Counted from the first letter of the stretch, positions 18,314-27,946 are shown. The stretch: 64,000 bases of DNA from DASVLX01 sp035552275 (GCA_035552275.1 DASZLR010000065.1:1-64000); one strand, 5' to 3'. Notes: generated by a model from the letters alone, not told the origin. A program made the numbers and translations.

Positions 18314-20436
18314 TTAACCGGGAAGTGGGTCGTAGCGGGCGAAGCGGCGGGCGAACCGGCCGGAGCCGGACGTCATCGAACGCAGGTCGATGGCATAGCG
18401 CAGCAGCTCGCTCGCCGGAACCTCGGCGCGCACTTCGGTGTGCCCGCTCTCGCCCGGTTCGGTGCCCAGCACCCGGCCACGCCGACCGGACAGGTCACCC
18501 AGGATCGTGCCCAGATGCTCGTCCGGCAGGGTGATCGTCACTTCGTCCAGCGGTTCCAGCATGGTCAGCCGGCCATTGGCAGCCGCGTCCTTCAGGGCCA
18601 GCGAGCCGGCGGTCTGGAACGCGGCGTCGGACGAGTCGACACTGTGTGCCTTGCCGTCCACCAGGGTCACCCGGATATCGACGACCGGGCAACCGCCCTG
18701 CAAACCCCCGACCTGCAAACCCGCTGCAAGCTGGGCCCGAACGCCTTTCTCCACGCTGCTGATGAACTGGTGCGGGACCGCCCCGCCGACGGTCCGGTCC
18801 ACGAACTCGAACCCCGAGCCGCGTGGCAGCGGCTCGACCTCGATGTCGCACACCGCGTACTGCCCGTGCCCACCGGACTGTTTGACGTGCCGCCCGTGGC
18901 CCTTGGTCGCCCCGGCGAACGTCTCCCGCAGCGCCACCATCACCGGCTCGGTGTCCACCTCCGCGCCGCCGGCCTGCAACCGGGCCAGCACCACGTCCGC
19001 GTGCGCCTCGCCCATGCACCACAACACCAACTGGTGCGTCTCGGCGTTGCGGTCCATCCGCAGGGTCGGATCGCTGGCCACCAGCCGAGCCAGGTTGCGG
19101 GCGAGGCCGTCCTCGTCGCTGCGTTTGCGGGCGACCACGGCGACCGGCAACAGCGGCTCCGGCATGTCCCACGGTCGCATCAGCAACGGCTCGGCCGGAT
19201 CGGACACCGTGTCGCCGGTCTCCGCCGAGCCGATCTTGGTCAACGCGCACAGATCGCCGGCCACGCAGTACGGCACCTCGCGCAGCGACGCGCCCAACGG
19301 CGAATAGATATGCGCCACCCGCTCATCGGCGTCGTGGTCCGCGTGGCCCCGGTCGGCCAACCCGTGCCCGGACACGTGCACCGAGTTCTCCGGTCGCAGC
19401 GTCCCGGAGAACACCCGGACCAGCGACACCCGGCCGACATACGAATCGACGGCGGTCCGGACCACCTCGGCGGCCAGCGGGCCGCGCGGGTTGGGCACCA
19501 GTGCGTCGTGCGGTTTCCCGGCCGGGTCGGTGACCAGCGGCAACGGATGTTCCAGCGGCGACGGGAACCCGCCGACCAACACCTCCAACAACTCGGCCAG
19601 CCCGACACCGGTGGTCGCGCACACCGGAATCACCGGATGGAACGTGCCCCGGGCGACCGCCTTCTCCAGATCGTTGATCAGCGTGGCCTGGTCGATCACC
19701 TCGCCGGCGAGGTAGCGGTCCATCAGGGACTCGTCCTCGCTTTCCCCGATCAGCGCCTCGATCAACTCGTTGCGCGCCTGCTCGACGCGGTCGGCCTCGG
19801 TCGGGTCCGGCTCGCCGACCTTCGGCGGGCAGCCCTCGGAGTAGTCGAAGTGCCGACCGGACAGCAGTCCGATCAGGCCGGTCGAACCCGCCGGCAGATA
19901 CAGCGGCAGCACGCCGGAGCCGAACGCGTCCCGGCAGGCGGCCATCTCGGCGTCCACATTGGCCCGGGGATGGTCGAGCCGGCCGACGACCACCGCCCGT
20001 GGCATGCCGACCGCGGCGCACTCCTGCCACAACGCGACGGTGGCCTGGTCGACGCCCTCGGCGGCGCACACCACGAACAGCGCGGCGTCGGCGGCCCGCA
20101 GCCCAGCCCGCAGTTCGCCCACGAAGTCGGCGTAGCCGGGCGTGTCGATCAGGTTGATCTTGACGTCGTTGTGCACGACCGGGGCGACCGCGAGGCCGAC
20201 CGACCGCTGCTGGCGAATGGCGGCCGGGTCGTGGTCGCACACCGTGGTGCCGTCAGTAACCGTGCCGGCGCGGGGGAGACCCCGGTGGTCGCCAGCAGAG
20301 CTTCGGTCAGGGTTGTCTTGCCGGCGCCGGACGGCCCCACCAGTGCGACATTGCGCACCCTGGCCGGGTCGTCTACAGCGACCGCCGCTCCGTTCTGGGC
20401 AGTGGCCGGGCCACTGTCCGCATGCTTGGTACTCAT
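18314..20436 (-). pseudogene. EF-G2-like elongation factor with -1 frameshift
   Basis: Encodes an EF-G paralogue (FusA2 type) of about 707 residues if corrected. The start ATG (20436) has a perfect ggaggt site. The first 55 or so residues contain the GTPase P-loop (VALVGPSGAGKTTLTEALLATTG); then the frame is lost at a run of five G (plus strand 20272-20276). One more G would join it to PRAGTVTDGTTVCDHDPAA ... NLIDTPGYADFVGEL and the rest of the protein (domains II-V intact to YDPLPG). Either a real mutation, slippage, or a sequencing/assembly error. The EF-G2 paralogue is usually dispensable. It is divergent from pdxS. Confidence 0.85.
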
Positions 20437-20671
20437 GACTTCCACCTCCCGCGGACCGCACTGTCCGTCGGTGTTGGCAATACTCGATGTGTTCGATCCC
20501 ACACCTGTTGCCGGGCTGGGACAAGCCCAACCGCAAGTGGACTGGTGAGAACACGCGGAATTGGCCTGCCGAACCGGTCCACGTCGCCCGTACCATGGAT
20601 AGTGACGCATCCTGAGGTGCGGTTTCCCGAAATCTCCGCAGCCAGCTTCACAGCACAGCGAAAGGCCGTCC

Positions 20672-21580
20672 GTGACTACCGTCGAGACCACTCCGAACCC
20701 GCAGACCGGCACCGCGCGCGTGAAGCGCGGCATGGCGGAGATGCTGAAGGGTGGCGTGATCATGGACGTGGTCACGCCCGAGCAGGCGAAGATCGCCGAG
20801 GACGCGGGCGCGGTCGCGGTGATGGCGTTGGAGCGGGTGCCCGCCGACATCCGGGCCCAGGGCGGCGTGGCGCGGATGAGCGACCCGGACCTGATCGACG
20901 GCATCATCAACGCGGTGTCGATCCCGGTGATGGCCAAGGCGCGGATCGGGCATTTCGTGGAGGCACAGGTTCTGCAGGCGCTGGGCGTCGACTACATCGA
21001 TGAGTCCGAGGTGCTGACCCCGGCCGACTACGCGCACCACATCGACAAGTGGCAGTTCACCGTGCCGTTCGTGTGCGGCGCCACCAATCTCGGCGAGGCG
21101 CTGCGCCGGCTCACCGAGGGCGCGGCGATGATCCGCTCCAAGGGCGAGGCCGGCACCGGCGACGTGTCCAACGCGACCACCCACATGCGGGCGATCCGGG
21201 CGGAGATCCGCAAGCTCGGCGCGCTGTCCCCGGACGAGTTGTACGTCGCGGCCAAGGAGTTGCGGGCGCCCTACGAGTTGGTGCGCGAGGTCGCCGAAGC
21301 CGGCAGGCTGCCGGTCGTGCTGTTCACCGCGGGCGGCATCGCCACTCCGGCGGACGCGGCGATGATGATGCAACTGGGCGCTGAGGGCGTGTTCGTCGGC
21401 TCGGGCATCTTCAAGTCCGGCGACCCGGCGAAGCGGGCCGAAGCGATCGTCAAGGCGACCACGTTCTACGACGACCCGGCCATGCTGGCCAAGGTGTCGC
21501 GTGGGCTGGGCGAGGCCATGGTCGGCATCAACGTGGACGACATTCCCGAGCCGCACCGGCTCGCCGAACGCGGCTGGTGA
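20672..21580 (+). CDS. pdxS: Pyridoxal 5'-phosphate synthase, PdxS subunit
   Basis: 302 residues. TIM-barrel subunit that makes PLP from ribose 5-phosphate, glyceraldehyde 3-phosphate and ammonia supplied by PdxT. Landmarks: MAEMLKGGVIMDVVTPEQAKIAEDAGAVAVMALERVPADIR, the catalytic lysine in VMAKARIGH and the second in TNLGEALRR region, GTGDVSNATTHMR, and VFVGSGIFKS. GTG start. In most actinobacteria pdxT follows closely; here it is 3.1 kb downstream, separated by antitoxin-like genes and two transporter genes. Confidence 0.97.
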   Translation: MTTVETTPNPQTGTARVKRGMAEMLKGGVIMDVVTPEQAKIAEDAGAVAVMALERVPADIRAQGGVARMSDPDLIDGIINAVSIPVMAKARIGHFVEAQVLQALGVDYIDESEVLTPADYAHHIDKWQFTVPFVCGATNLGEALRRLTEGAAMIRSKGEAGTGDVSNATTHMRAIRAEIRKLGALSPDELYVAAKELRAPYELVREVAEAGRLPVVLFTAGGIATPADAAMMMQLGAEGVFVGSGIFKSGDPAKRAEAIVKATTFYDDPAMLAKVSRGLGEAMVGINVDDIPEPHRLAERGW

Positions 21581-21672
21581 CCTTCAGGATCCAGGCTGAC
21601 CTTCAGGACTGAGGCGAACCAACCGACGAAGCACGTCGACCGCTGCCGAGGTGAACTACGGCGTTCGGCACG

Positions 21673-21855
21673 TTATTCGTCATCTTCCTCACGAGCGGCG
21701 CGCACAGCGGCGAGAATATCCGCGCTGCGCACCCACACTCCCCGTTCCCTGAAGCGATCAGCCTCCTCCAGAAGCTCAGCCATGGTCGGCTTCCCAACCC
21801 GGCTCTCGGCCTGCCGGCGAAGAGCGGCGGACGGGGAGAGTTCTTCGGCAGCCAC
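21673..21855 (-). CDS. Truncated paralogue of the adjacent VapB-like antitoxin
   Basis: 60 residues (GTG start). Aligns with residues about 26-80 of the neighbour: LSPSAALRRQAESRVGKPTMAELLEEADRF ... ADILAAVRAAREE against LSLTAYLRRELERMANRPTMAELLERADRR ... DDILAAVRAAREE. The N-terminal DNA-binding strand and first helix are missing, so it could bind a toxin but not DNA. Only three bases separate it from the full-length copy. No toxin gene follows; pdxS lies beyond. Could be a relic of a duplication. Confidence 0.6.
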   Translation of the reverse strand: MAAEELSPSAALRRQAESRVGKPTMAELLEEADRFRERGVWVRSADILAAVRAAREEDDE

Positions 21856-21858
21856 GGC

Positions 21859-22101
21859 TCAGTCGCCTTCCTCGCGGGCGGCGCGGACGGCGGCGAGGAT
21901 GTCGTCGCGGTTGACGCTGATGCCCTCAGCGCGGCGGCGGTCCGCGCGCTCCAGCAGCTCGGCCATGGTCGGCCGGTTCGCCATCCGTTCCAACTCGCGG
22001 CGCAGATAGGCTGTCAGTGACAGGTTTTCCGCCTCGGCACGGGCGCGCAACACGGCGTGCGCCTGGTCATCGACCTCGCGGATCTGGATCGTCCTACCCA
22101 T
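21859..22101 (-). CDS. FitA/VapB-type ribbon-helix-helix antitoxin
   Basis: 80 residues. The N-terminus (TIQIREVDDQAHAVLRARAEAENLSLTAYLRRELE) is typical of FitA-like/VapB antitoxins, and the C-terminal tail (PTMAELLERADRR ... DDILAAVRAAREEGD) is the usual toxin-binding part. A VapC (PIN-domain) gene should follow on the same strand but none is present within 1.2 kb. It may be an orphan antitoxin, either a relic or one acting in trans on other VapC toxins. Confidence 0.75.
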   Translation of the reverse strand: MGRTIQIREVDDQAHAVLRARAEAENLSLTAYLRRELERMANRPTMAELLERADRRRAEGISVNRDDILAAVRAAREEGD

Positions 22102-22150
22102 CGGCGCATCATAGCCCGTCCGTCCACACAGGACTTCTTGCCTCGGTCCG

Positions 22151-22156
22151 TATGAT
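22151..22156 (+). promoter_or_regulatory. -10 box for leaderless leader peptide
   Basis: TATGAT, one base from the consensus, placed so that transcription would begin at or within a base of the ATG at 22164. No good -35 is seen at 17 bp, which is common in actinobacteria. Confidence 0.5.
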
Positions 22157-22163
22157 GGCAGGC

Positions 22164-22205
22164 ATGCATCGGTGCTTTCCGATCACCCCGCCGCCGCGCT
22201 CCTGA
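22164..22205 (+). CDS. Putative 13-residue leader peptide upstream of EamA transporter gene
   Basis: Reads MHRCFPITPPPRS and then TGA. It has no ribosome site, but the -10 box immediately before would make the transcript leaderless, as often seen for actinobacterial leader peptides. The Cys and the Pro triplet are the kind of codons at which ribosome stalling could control the transporter gene that begins 105 bp later. The spacer is CU-rich and could form GC-rich hairpins. Function is inference. Confidence 0.4.
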   Translation: MHRCFPITPPPRS

Positions 22206-22309
22206 GCGGGGCGACCTTGGCGACGTTTTCTAGCGTTCTCTAGTTCCGGCGCGCACGCGCCCCGCTTCCGCGACCTCTCATTCCCTCTCGTCGCAGGAGC
22301 CGATCTACC

Positions 22310-23215
22310 ATGCGTGTTTCGCCTGCCCTTGTCTTTTCCGGTTTGCTCTGGGGCTCCGGCGGGCTGCTGGGCAGCCTGTTGGGCCGCACCGCCGGCCTGT
22401 CCCCGTTGGCCGTGGCCAGTTACCGACTCATCGTCGGCGGCGCACTGATCGTCGCCGTGCTTGTGCTGGCCCGCCGTCGGTTTCCGCGCGGCCGGGCGGC
22501 GTGGCGGCGCATTCTCATAGTCGGCCTGTTGACCGCCAGCTATCAGGGTTGTTACTTCGCCGCCGTGTCGATGACCTCCGTCAGCCTGGCCACCTTGATC
22601 ACCATCGGCGCCGCGCCGTTGCTGGTGCTGGCCGTGGAACGAGCCCGGTTCGACCGCCGGAAAGTCAGCACCGTGGTTCTTGGGCTGGCCGGGCTCGGCC
22701 TGCTGGTCGGTTCGCCCGCCGGCGGTGTCACCGTGGCGGGGGCCGGGCTGGCCCTGGTGTCCGCCGCCGGATTCGCCGCCTTGTCCCTGCTGGGCAGGCG
22801 ACCCGTGCCCGGCCTGGACGACCTGACCATGACGGGACTCGGTTTCGCGATCGGCGGATCGCTGCTGGCCGCGCTTGCCGCGCCCGCCGTCGGCCTCGGC
22901 TTCGCGGTGCACGCCAACACGATCGGCCTGCTGGTCGCGCTCGGCGCCGCGCCGACCGCGATCGCCTACGCGCTGTACTTCCGCGGCCTGCGCGTCTCGG
23001 CCGCCAGCACCGGTGCGCTGATGGCGTTGCTGGAACCGCTGACCGGCACGATTCTCGCCGTGCTGCTGCTCGGCGACCGGCTCAGCGTCGCCGGGATCGT
23101 CGGCGCGGTGCTGCTGTGCGGGGGAGTGGCGTTGGCCGCGACCACACCCAGGGTCAGCCCGAATGACTACAATACGCGGTCGGACGTGCACTCAAAGACA
23201 CATGAGGGGGCCTGA
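22310..23215 (+). CDS. EamA/DMT-family transporter
   Basis: 301 residues with ten hydrophobic segments and two EamA repeats (LLWGSGGLLGSLLGR at the start; FAALSLLGRRPVPG in the second half; conserved LEPLTGTILAVLLLGDRLS near the end). Family members export amino acids or other metabolites. An aggagc ribosome site precedes the ATG. The stop overlaps the start of the amino-acid permease gene (TGATG), so both form one unit. The short Cys-containing leader ORF upstream may regulate it. Confidence 0.88.
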   Translation: MRVSPALVFSGLLWGSGGLLGSLLGRTAGLSPLAVASYRLIVGGALIVAVLVLARRRFPRGRAAWRRILIVGLLTASYQGCYFAAVSMTSVSLATLITIGAAPLLVLAVERARFDRRKVSTVVLGLAGLGLLVGSPAGGVTVAGAGLALVSAAGFAALSLLGRRPVPGLDDLTMTGLGFAIGGSLLAALAAPAVGLGFAVHANTIGLLVALGAAPTAIAYALYFRGLRVSAASTGALMALLEPLTGTILAVLLLGDRLSVAGIVGAVLLCGGVALAATTPRVSPNDYNTRSDVHSKTHEGA

Positions 23216-24681
23216 TGTCGCACACGCCTGAGCCGACGGTCGAAGTCGACCGAACAGTCGAACGCACCTCCGCCGGCCATGTCTCCCGGACCGATCTGGT
23301 CGCGGTGGAGGACGCCGGCTACCACAAGTCTTTGCGTAACCGGCAGATCCAGATGATCGCCATGGGCGGCGCGATCGGGACCGGGCTGTTCCTCGGCGCC
23401 GGCTCGCGGCTGCACAGCGCCGGCCCGTCGCTGGCGATCGTCTACGCCGTCGCCGGCGGGTTCGCGTTCCTGGTGGTACGGGCGATGGGCGAGATGGCGA
23501 TGCACCGGCCGACCACCGGCTCGTTCGTCTCCTACTCGCGCGAGTTCATCGGCGAGCGGTCGGCGTTCGTGGCCGGCTGGATGCACTTCCTGAACTGGGC
23601 CACGGCCGGCGTCGCCGACATCACCGCGGCCGCGCTGTACGTGCGGTACTTCTTTCCCGCTGTGCCGCAATGGATTCCGGCGGCGGTGGCGCTGGCCGTG
23701 GTGGTGGCGATCAACCTGGTGTCGGTGAAGGTGTTCGGCGAGTTGGAGTTCTGGTTCGCCGCGATCAAGGTGGCCGCGATCCTGTTGTTCATGGTGATCG
23801 GCATCGTGGTGCTGGTCAGCCGGCACCAGATCGACGGCCACTCGACCGGCCCGCAGCTCATCGCTGACCACGGCGGGTTCTTCCCCGCCGGATTCCTGGC
23901 CGCCGTGATGATCCTGCAGGGCGTGGTGTTCGCGTATGCCGGCGTGGAGATGGTCGGGGTCACCGCCGGCGAGGCGCAGGACGCCCGCAAGGTCATTCCC
24001 CAGGCGGTCAACTCGATCGGCTGGCGGATCGCGATCTTCTACATCGGCTCGGTGCTGCTGCTGGTGATGTTGCTGCCGTGGTCGGACTACTCGGCGCAGC
24101 AGAGCCCGTTCGTCACGTTCCTGGACAAGCTCGGCGTGCCCGGCGCCGGCGGCGTGATGGATCTGGTGGTGCTGACGGCGGCGCTGTCCAGCATCAACTC
24201 CGGCCTCTACTCGACCGGCCGGATCCTGCGCTCGTTGTCGGTGAACGGCTCCGCGCCGCGGTTCGCCGGGGTGATCGGCCGCAATGGCGTCCCGTACGGC
24301 GGAGTGCTGCTGACCGGCGCGGTGTACCTGGTTGGCTTGGTGCTCAACGTGTTCTTCGCCGGCCAGGCATTCGAGATCGGGCTGAACTTCGCCGCGCTTG
24401 GCATCATCGGCATGTGGGTGATGATCATGCTCTCGCACGCGGCCATGCTGCGGAAGGCGAAACGCGGTCAACTCGTCCGGCCGGACTACCGGCTGCCCGG
24501 CGCGCCGTTCACCAATTACCTGACCATCGCCTTCCTGGCGTTGGTGTTCGGGCTCAGTTGGTACGACGTGCCGTCCGGCCGGGTGCTGATCTACGCCACT
24601 CCGGCGATCGCGGTGCTGCTGGTGATCGGCTGGTTCGTGGTGCGCGGCCGGGTGCGCCGGCTCGCCTCGCCGCACCGGTAG
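23215..24681 (+). CDS. APC-family amino acid permease
   Basis: 488 residues with about 12 TMs. Signature of the amino-acid permease (AAT) subgroup: YHKSLRNRQIQMIAMGGAIGTGLFLGAGSRL, MGEMAMHRPTTGSFVSYSREF, and FAYAGVEMVGVTAGEAQDARKVIPQAVNSI. Such proteins take up GABA, asparagine, or aromatic or other amino acids by proton symport; the substrate cannot be told from sequence alone. Coupled to the EamA exporter gene. Confidence 0.9.
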   Translation: MSHTPEPTVEVDRTVERTSAGHVSRTDLVAVEDAGYHKSLRNRQIQMIAMGGAIGTGLFLGAGSRLHSAGPSLAIVYAVAGGFAFLVVRAMGEMAMHRPTTGSFVSYSREFIGERSAFVAGWMHFLNWATAGVADITAAALYVRYFFPAVPQWIPAAVALAVVVAINLVSVKVFGELEFWFAAIKVAAILLFMVIGIVVLVSRHQIDGHSTGPQLIADHGGFFPAGFLAAVMILQGVVFAYAGVEMVGVTAGEAQDARKVIPQAVNSIGWRIAIFYIGSVLLLVMLLPWSDYSAQQSPFVTFLDKLGVPGAGGVMDLVVLTAALSSINSGLYSTGRILRSLSVNGSAPRFAGVIGRNGVPYGGVLLTGAVYLVGLVLNVFFAGQAFEIGLNFAALGIIGMWVMIMLSHAAMLRKAKRGQLVRPDYRLPGAPFTNYLTIAFLALVFGLSWYDVPSGRVLIYATPAIAVLLVIGWFVVRGRVRRLASPHR

Positions 24682-24718
24682 GGTTTCCGCTGTTGGCAGG
24701 CTATGAGGGAGGGCGTCA

Positions 24719-25369
24719 GTGACCGGACCGGTCGTCGGCGTGCTCGCCCTGCAGGGCGACGTCCGCGAGCACCTGGCCGCGTTGGACGCGGCCGGCGCTC
24801 GCGCGCTGCTGGTGCGCCGCCCCGAGGAACTGGCCAGGGTCGATGGACTGGTGCTGCCCGGCGGGGAGTCCACCACGATGAGTCGGCTGCTGAACACCTT
24901 CGAGCTGTTGGAGCCGCTGCGGGCGCGGCTGGCCGAGGGGATGCCGGCGTACGGGTCGTGCGCCGGGATGATCCTTCTGGCCAAGGAGGTCATCGGCGGT
25001 CGCCCCGACCAGCACCAACTCGGCGCGCTGGACGTCGTCGTGCGGCGCAACGCGTTCGGACGCCAGGTCGACTCGTTCGAGGAGGACCTCGACTTCGTGG
25101 GCGTCGCCGGCGGCCCGGTGCACGCGGTGTTCATCCGCGCACCGTGGGCCGAGGCGGTGGCCGATCATGTGGAGGTGCTGGCCAGACTGTCGGATACGGT
25201 GCCGCACACGTCATCGGTCGGCGCGGCTGCGGGTAAGGTCGTCGCCGTTCGCCAGGGGCGGGTGCTGGCCACCGCGTTCCATCCGGAACTGACCGGTGAC
25301 GGCCGGGTGCACGATTTGTTCGTGCGCATCATCCGCGGCAGTACTAGTAGCACCAGCACGGAGGAGTAG
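24719..25369 (+). CDS. pdxT: Pyridoxal 5'-phosphate synthase glutaminase, PdxT subunit
   Basis: 216 residues. Class I glutamine amidotransferase that hydrolyses glutamine and feeds ammonia to PdxS. Landmarks: GVLALQGDVREHLAAL, LPGGESTTMSRLL, the nucleophile Cys in YGSCAGMILLA, and the catalytic His-Glu pair in TAFHPELTGD. GTG start with gagggaggg upstream. The stop is directly followed by the yebC ATG. Separated from pdxS by 3.1 kb. Confidence 0.96.
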   Translation: MTGPVVGVLALQGDVREHLAALDAAGARALLVRRPEELARVDGLVLPGGESTTMSRLLNTFELLEPLRARLAEGMPAYGSCAGMILLAKEVIGGRPDQHQLGALDVVVRRNAFGRQVDSFEEDLDFVGVAGGPVHAVFIRAPWAEAVADHVEVLARLSDTVPHTSSVGAAAGKVVAVRQGRVLATAFHPELTGDGRVHDLFVRIIRGSTSSTSTEE

Positions 25370-26119
<750 letters not shown>

Positions 26120-26172
26120 GCCCTGCTGGACTGAGCCCAGAAACCGCCGGCACACCTGGACAACACGGGTTG

Positions 26173-26703
26173 ATGACGCACAATGTGCCGGTGCCACCGA
26201 CCGGACTCACCGCACAGGACACCCAGCTTCGGCAATGGCTGCTGGATCAGGCCGAGGAGCATGGCGCCGCGGTCGTCCAGGTGGCCGGCGCGGACGGGGA
26301 CGACCGGGAGCCGCCGTACGCCTTCACCGTGGGCGCGTGGCGGCGGTTCGGCATCGCCGAGGCGGTGGTGATCGGCCTGCCCGACGAGATGTCCCAGGTG
26401 CTGCTCCGCGCCTACGTCGACCGGGCGCGCCAGGGCGAGCGGTTCCTGGCCGGTACCGTGCACGACGGCTTCTTCGAGGGCATCCCGGTGGCATTCGAGA
26501 AAGTCGACGCCGGTTGGTATCCGGAATACCTCGGCAGCGCGTTTCTGTGCTACCCGCAAGGGAAATTCCCGGCGGTGCAGATCATTGTGCCCACTCCGCA
26601 GGGCCACTGGCCGTGGACCGAGGACGCTCCGGCCGGCTTCGCCGACTGGCAGCCGATACTGACGGTGAGCGGCGAGCCGGAAAGTTTCACCGAGGGTGAT
26701 TGA
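26173..26703 (+). CDS. DUF4262 family protein
   Basis: 176 residues. DUF4262 features: PYAFTVGAWRRFGIAEAVVIGLPDEMSQ near residue 50, then LGSAFLCYPQGKFPAVQIIVP and a C-terminal Trp-rich WPW. Function is unknown. ATG start; a TTG one codon earlier is less likely. Downstream, a -10-like TATACT (26712-26717) and two AGCATTC repeats 21 bp apart lie in the gap before the VOC gene. Confidence 0.8.
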   Translation: MTHNVPVPPTGLTAQDTQLRQWLLDQAEEHGAAVVQVAGADGDDREPPYAFTVGAWRRFGIAEAVVIGLPDEMSQVLLRAYVDRARQGERFLAGTVHDGFFEGIPVAFEKVDAGWYPEYLGSAFLCYPQGKFPAVQIIVPTPQGHWPWTEDAPAGFADWQPILTVSGEPESFTEGD

Positions 26704-26764
26704 GCATTCAATATACTGGGAGTAGCATTCCGCCTTGGGCTGTCTAGGACGATCGGAGGACCCC

Positions 26765-27280
26765 ATGCCGGTCCAGCGGCTCAATCACGCTGTGCTGTAT
26801 GTACGCAACGTGCCGAGGAGCGTCGAGTTCTATCGGGACGCGCTCGGATTCGCGCCCGTCGACCGTTACGACGGCTTTCCCGGCGCGGCGTTCCTGCGCG
26901 CTTCCGGCTCGACCAACGACCATGACCTCGGCCTGTTCCAACTCGGTGAACAAGCCGCTGACTCGCCGGCCGGCAGAACCGCAGTCGGCCTTTACCACCT
27001 CGCGTGGGAGGTCGACACCCTGGACGAACTGGACCGGATCCGGGGCCGGCTGCTGGAACTGGGCGCCCTGGTCGGCGCGTCGGATCACGGCACCACCAAA
27101 GCGTTGTACGCCAAGGATCCGGACGGCATCGAGTTCGAGGTGTCCTGGCTGGTGCCGGCCGACCAGATCACCGAGGCCGAGCTCAGCGTGCGCGGCGCGC
27201 GGCCGCTGGACCTCGCGGTGACCAAGATCCGCTACGGCGCGCGGACCAAGGGCGGCGTGGGCGTCTCAATCCCGGTTTGA
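26765..27280 (+). CDS. VOC-family (glyoxalase/dioxygenase-like) protein
   Basis: 171 residues. Two betaalphabetabetabeta modules: N-terminal LNHAVLYVRNVPRSVEFYRDALGF with the first metal His, a middle YHLAWEV with the second, and the C-terminal metal Glu in DPDGIEFEVSW. Likely a metal-dependent dioxygenase of the catechol 2,3-dioxygenase-like group; substrate unknown. cggagga site precedes the ATG. Confidence 0.85.
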   Translation: MPVQRLNHAVLYVRNVPRSVEFYRDALGFAPVDRYDGFPGAAFLRASGSTNDHDLGLFQLGEQAADSPAGRTAVGLYHLAWEVDTLDELDRIRGRLLELGALVGASDHGTTKALYAKDPDGIEFEVSWLVPADQITEAELSVRGARPLDLAVTKIRYGARTKGGVGVSIPV

Positions 27281-27333
27281 TCCCGCCTGACCGCGTGTCC
27301 TCCCGAGACGTGCGCACCTTCGGCCGTAAGGTC

Positions 27334-27349
27334 TCGAACTGATGTTCGT
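27334..27349. promoter_or_regulatory. LexA (SOS) box upstream of ruvC
   Basis: TCGAACTGATGTTCGT matches the actinobacterial LexA consensus CGAAC-N4-GTTCG exactly. It lies 18 bp upstream of the proposed ruvC start, as in other actinobacteria where ruvC is SOS-induced. Confidence 0.85.
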
Positions 27350-27367
27350 CGCTGACAGGTGGTGGGT

Positions 27368-27946
27368 GTGCGGGTGCTCGGCGTCGATCCCGGATTGACT
27401 CGGTGCGGCCTCGGCGTGGTGGACGGCGGCACCGGACGGGCCGTGCGGTGCGTGGCCGTCGACGTGCTGCGCACGCCGGTCGAGGCCGACTTGGCCGTGC
27501 GGCTGCTCCAGGTGTCCGAGGAAGTCGACCGCTGGCTGGACCGCTACCGTCCGGACGTGGTCGCGGTCGAGCGGGTGTTCAGCCAGTACAACGTCCGGAC
27601 CGCGATGGGCACCGCGCAGGTCGGCGGCGTGGTCGCGCTGTCGGCCGCCCGCCGTGACCTGCCGGTCGCGTTCCACACGCCCAGCGAGGTCAAGGCCGCC
27701 GTCACCGGCTCCGGCCGGGCGGACAAGGCGCAGGTCACCACCATGGTCACCCGGTTGCTGAAGCTGGCCGAGAAACCCAGCCCGGCCGACGCGGCCGACG
27801 CCCTGGCGCTGGCCATCTGCCACCTCTGGCGGGCGCCGATGCGGGGCCGGCTGGCCGAGGCCGAGCAGCGGGCGCGGGAGTTGGCCCAGCACCACAAAGC
27901 CCGGTTGGCCGCTGCCGCCCGCGGTCGGACCGGAGCCGGCCGATGA
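27368..27946 (+). CDS. ruvC: Holliday junction endodeoxyribonuclease RuvC
   Basis: 192 residues. Cuts Holliday junctions together with RuvAB. Acidic active-site residues are visible: Asp in VLGVDPGLTRCG, Glu in VVAVERVFSQYNVRTAMG, and the C-terminal pair in KPSPADAADALALAICH. The GTG before RVLGVDPG is chosen because aggtgg lies 5 bp upstream; an earlier GTG (27359) overlaps that site. A perfect LexA box precedes the gene. The stop overlaps the ruvA ATG. Confidence 0.95.
   Translation: MRVLGVDPGLTRCGLGVVDGGTGRAVRCVAVDVLRTPVEADLAVRLLQVSEEVDRWLDRYRPDVVAVERVFSQYNVRTAMGTAQVGGVVALSAARRDLPVAFHTPSEVKAAVTGSGRADKAQVTTMVTRLLKLAEKPSPADAADALALAICHLWRAPMRGRLAEAEQRARELAQHHKARLAAAARGRTGAGR

Noticed and set aside
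18146..20548. An 800-codon open frame on the plus strand opposite the EF-G2 gene
   Set aside because: It is the mirror of a GC-rich coding region and contains Arg/Gln/His-rich low-complexity sequence with no motif; the minus-strand EF-G2 motifs are unambiguous.
24719..25369. PdxT as a HisH or other class I amidotransferase
   Set aside because: The LALQGDVREH start and FHPELTGD end are diagnostic of PdxT.
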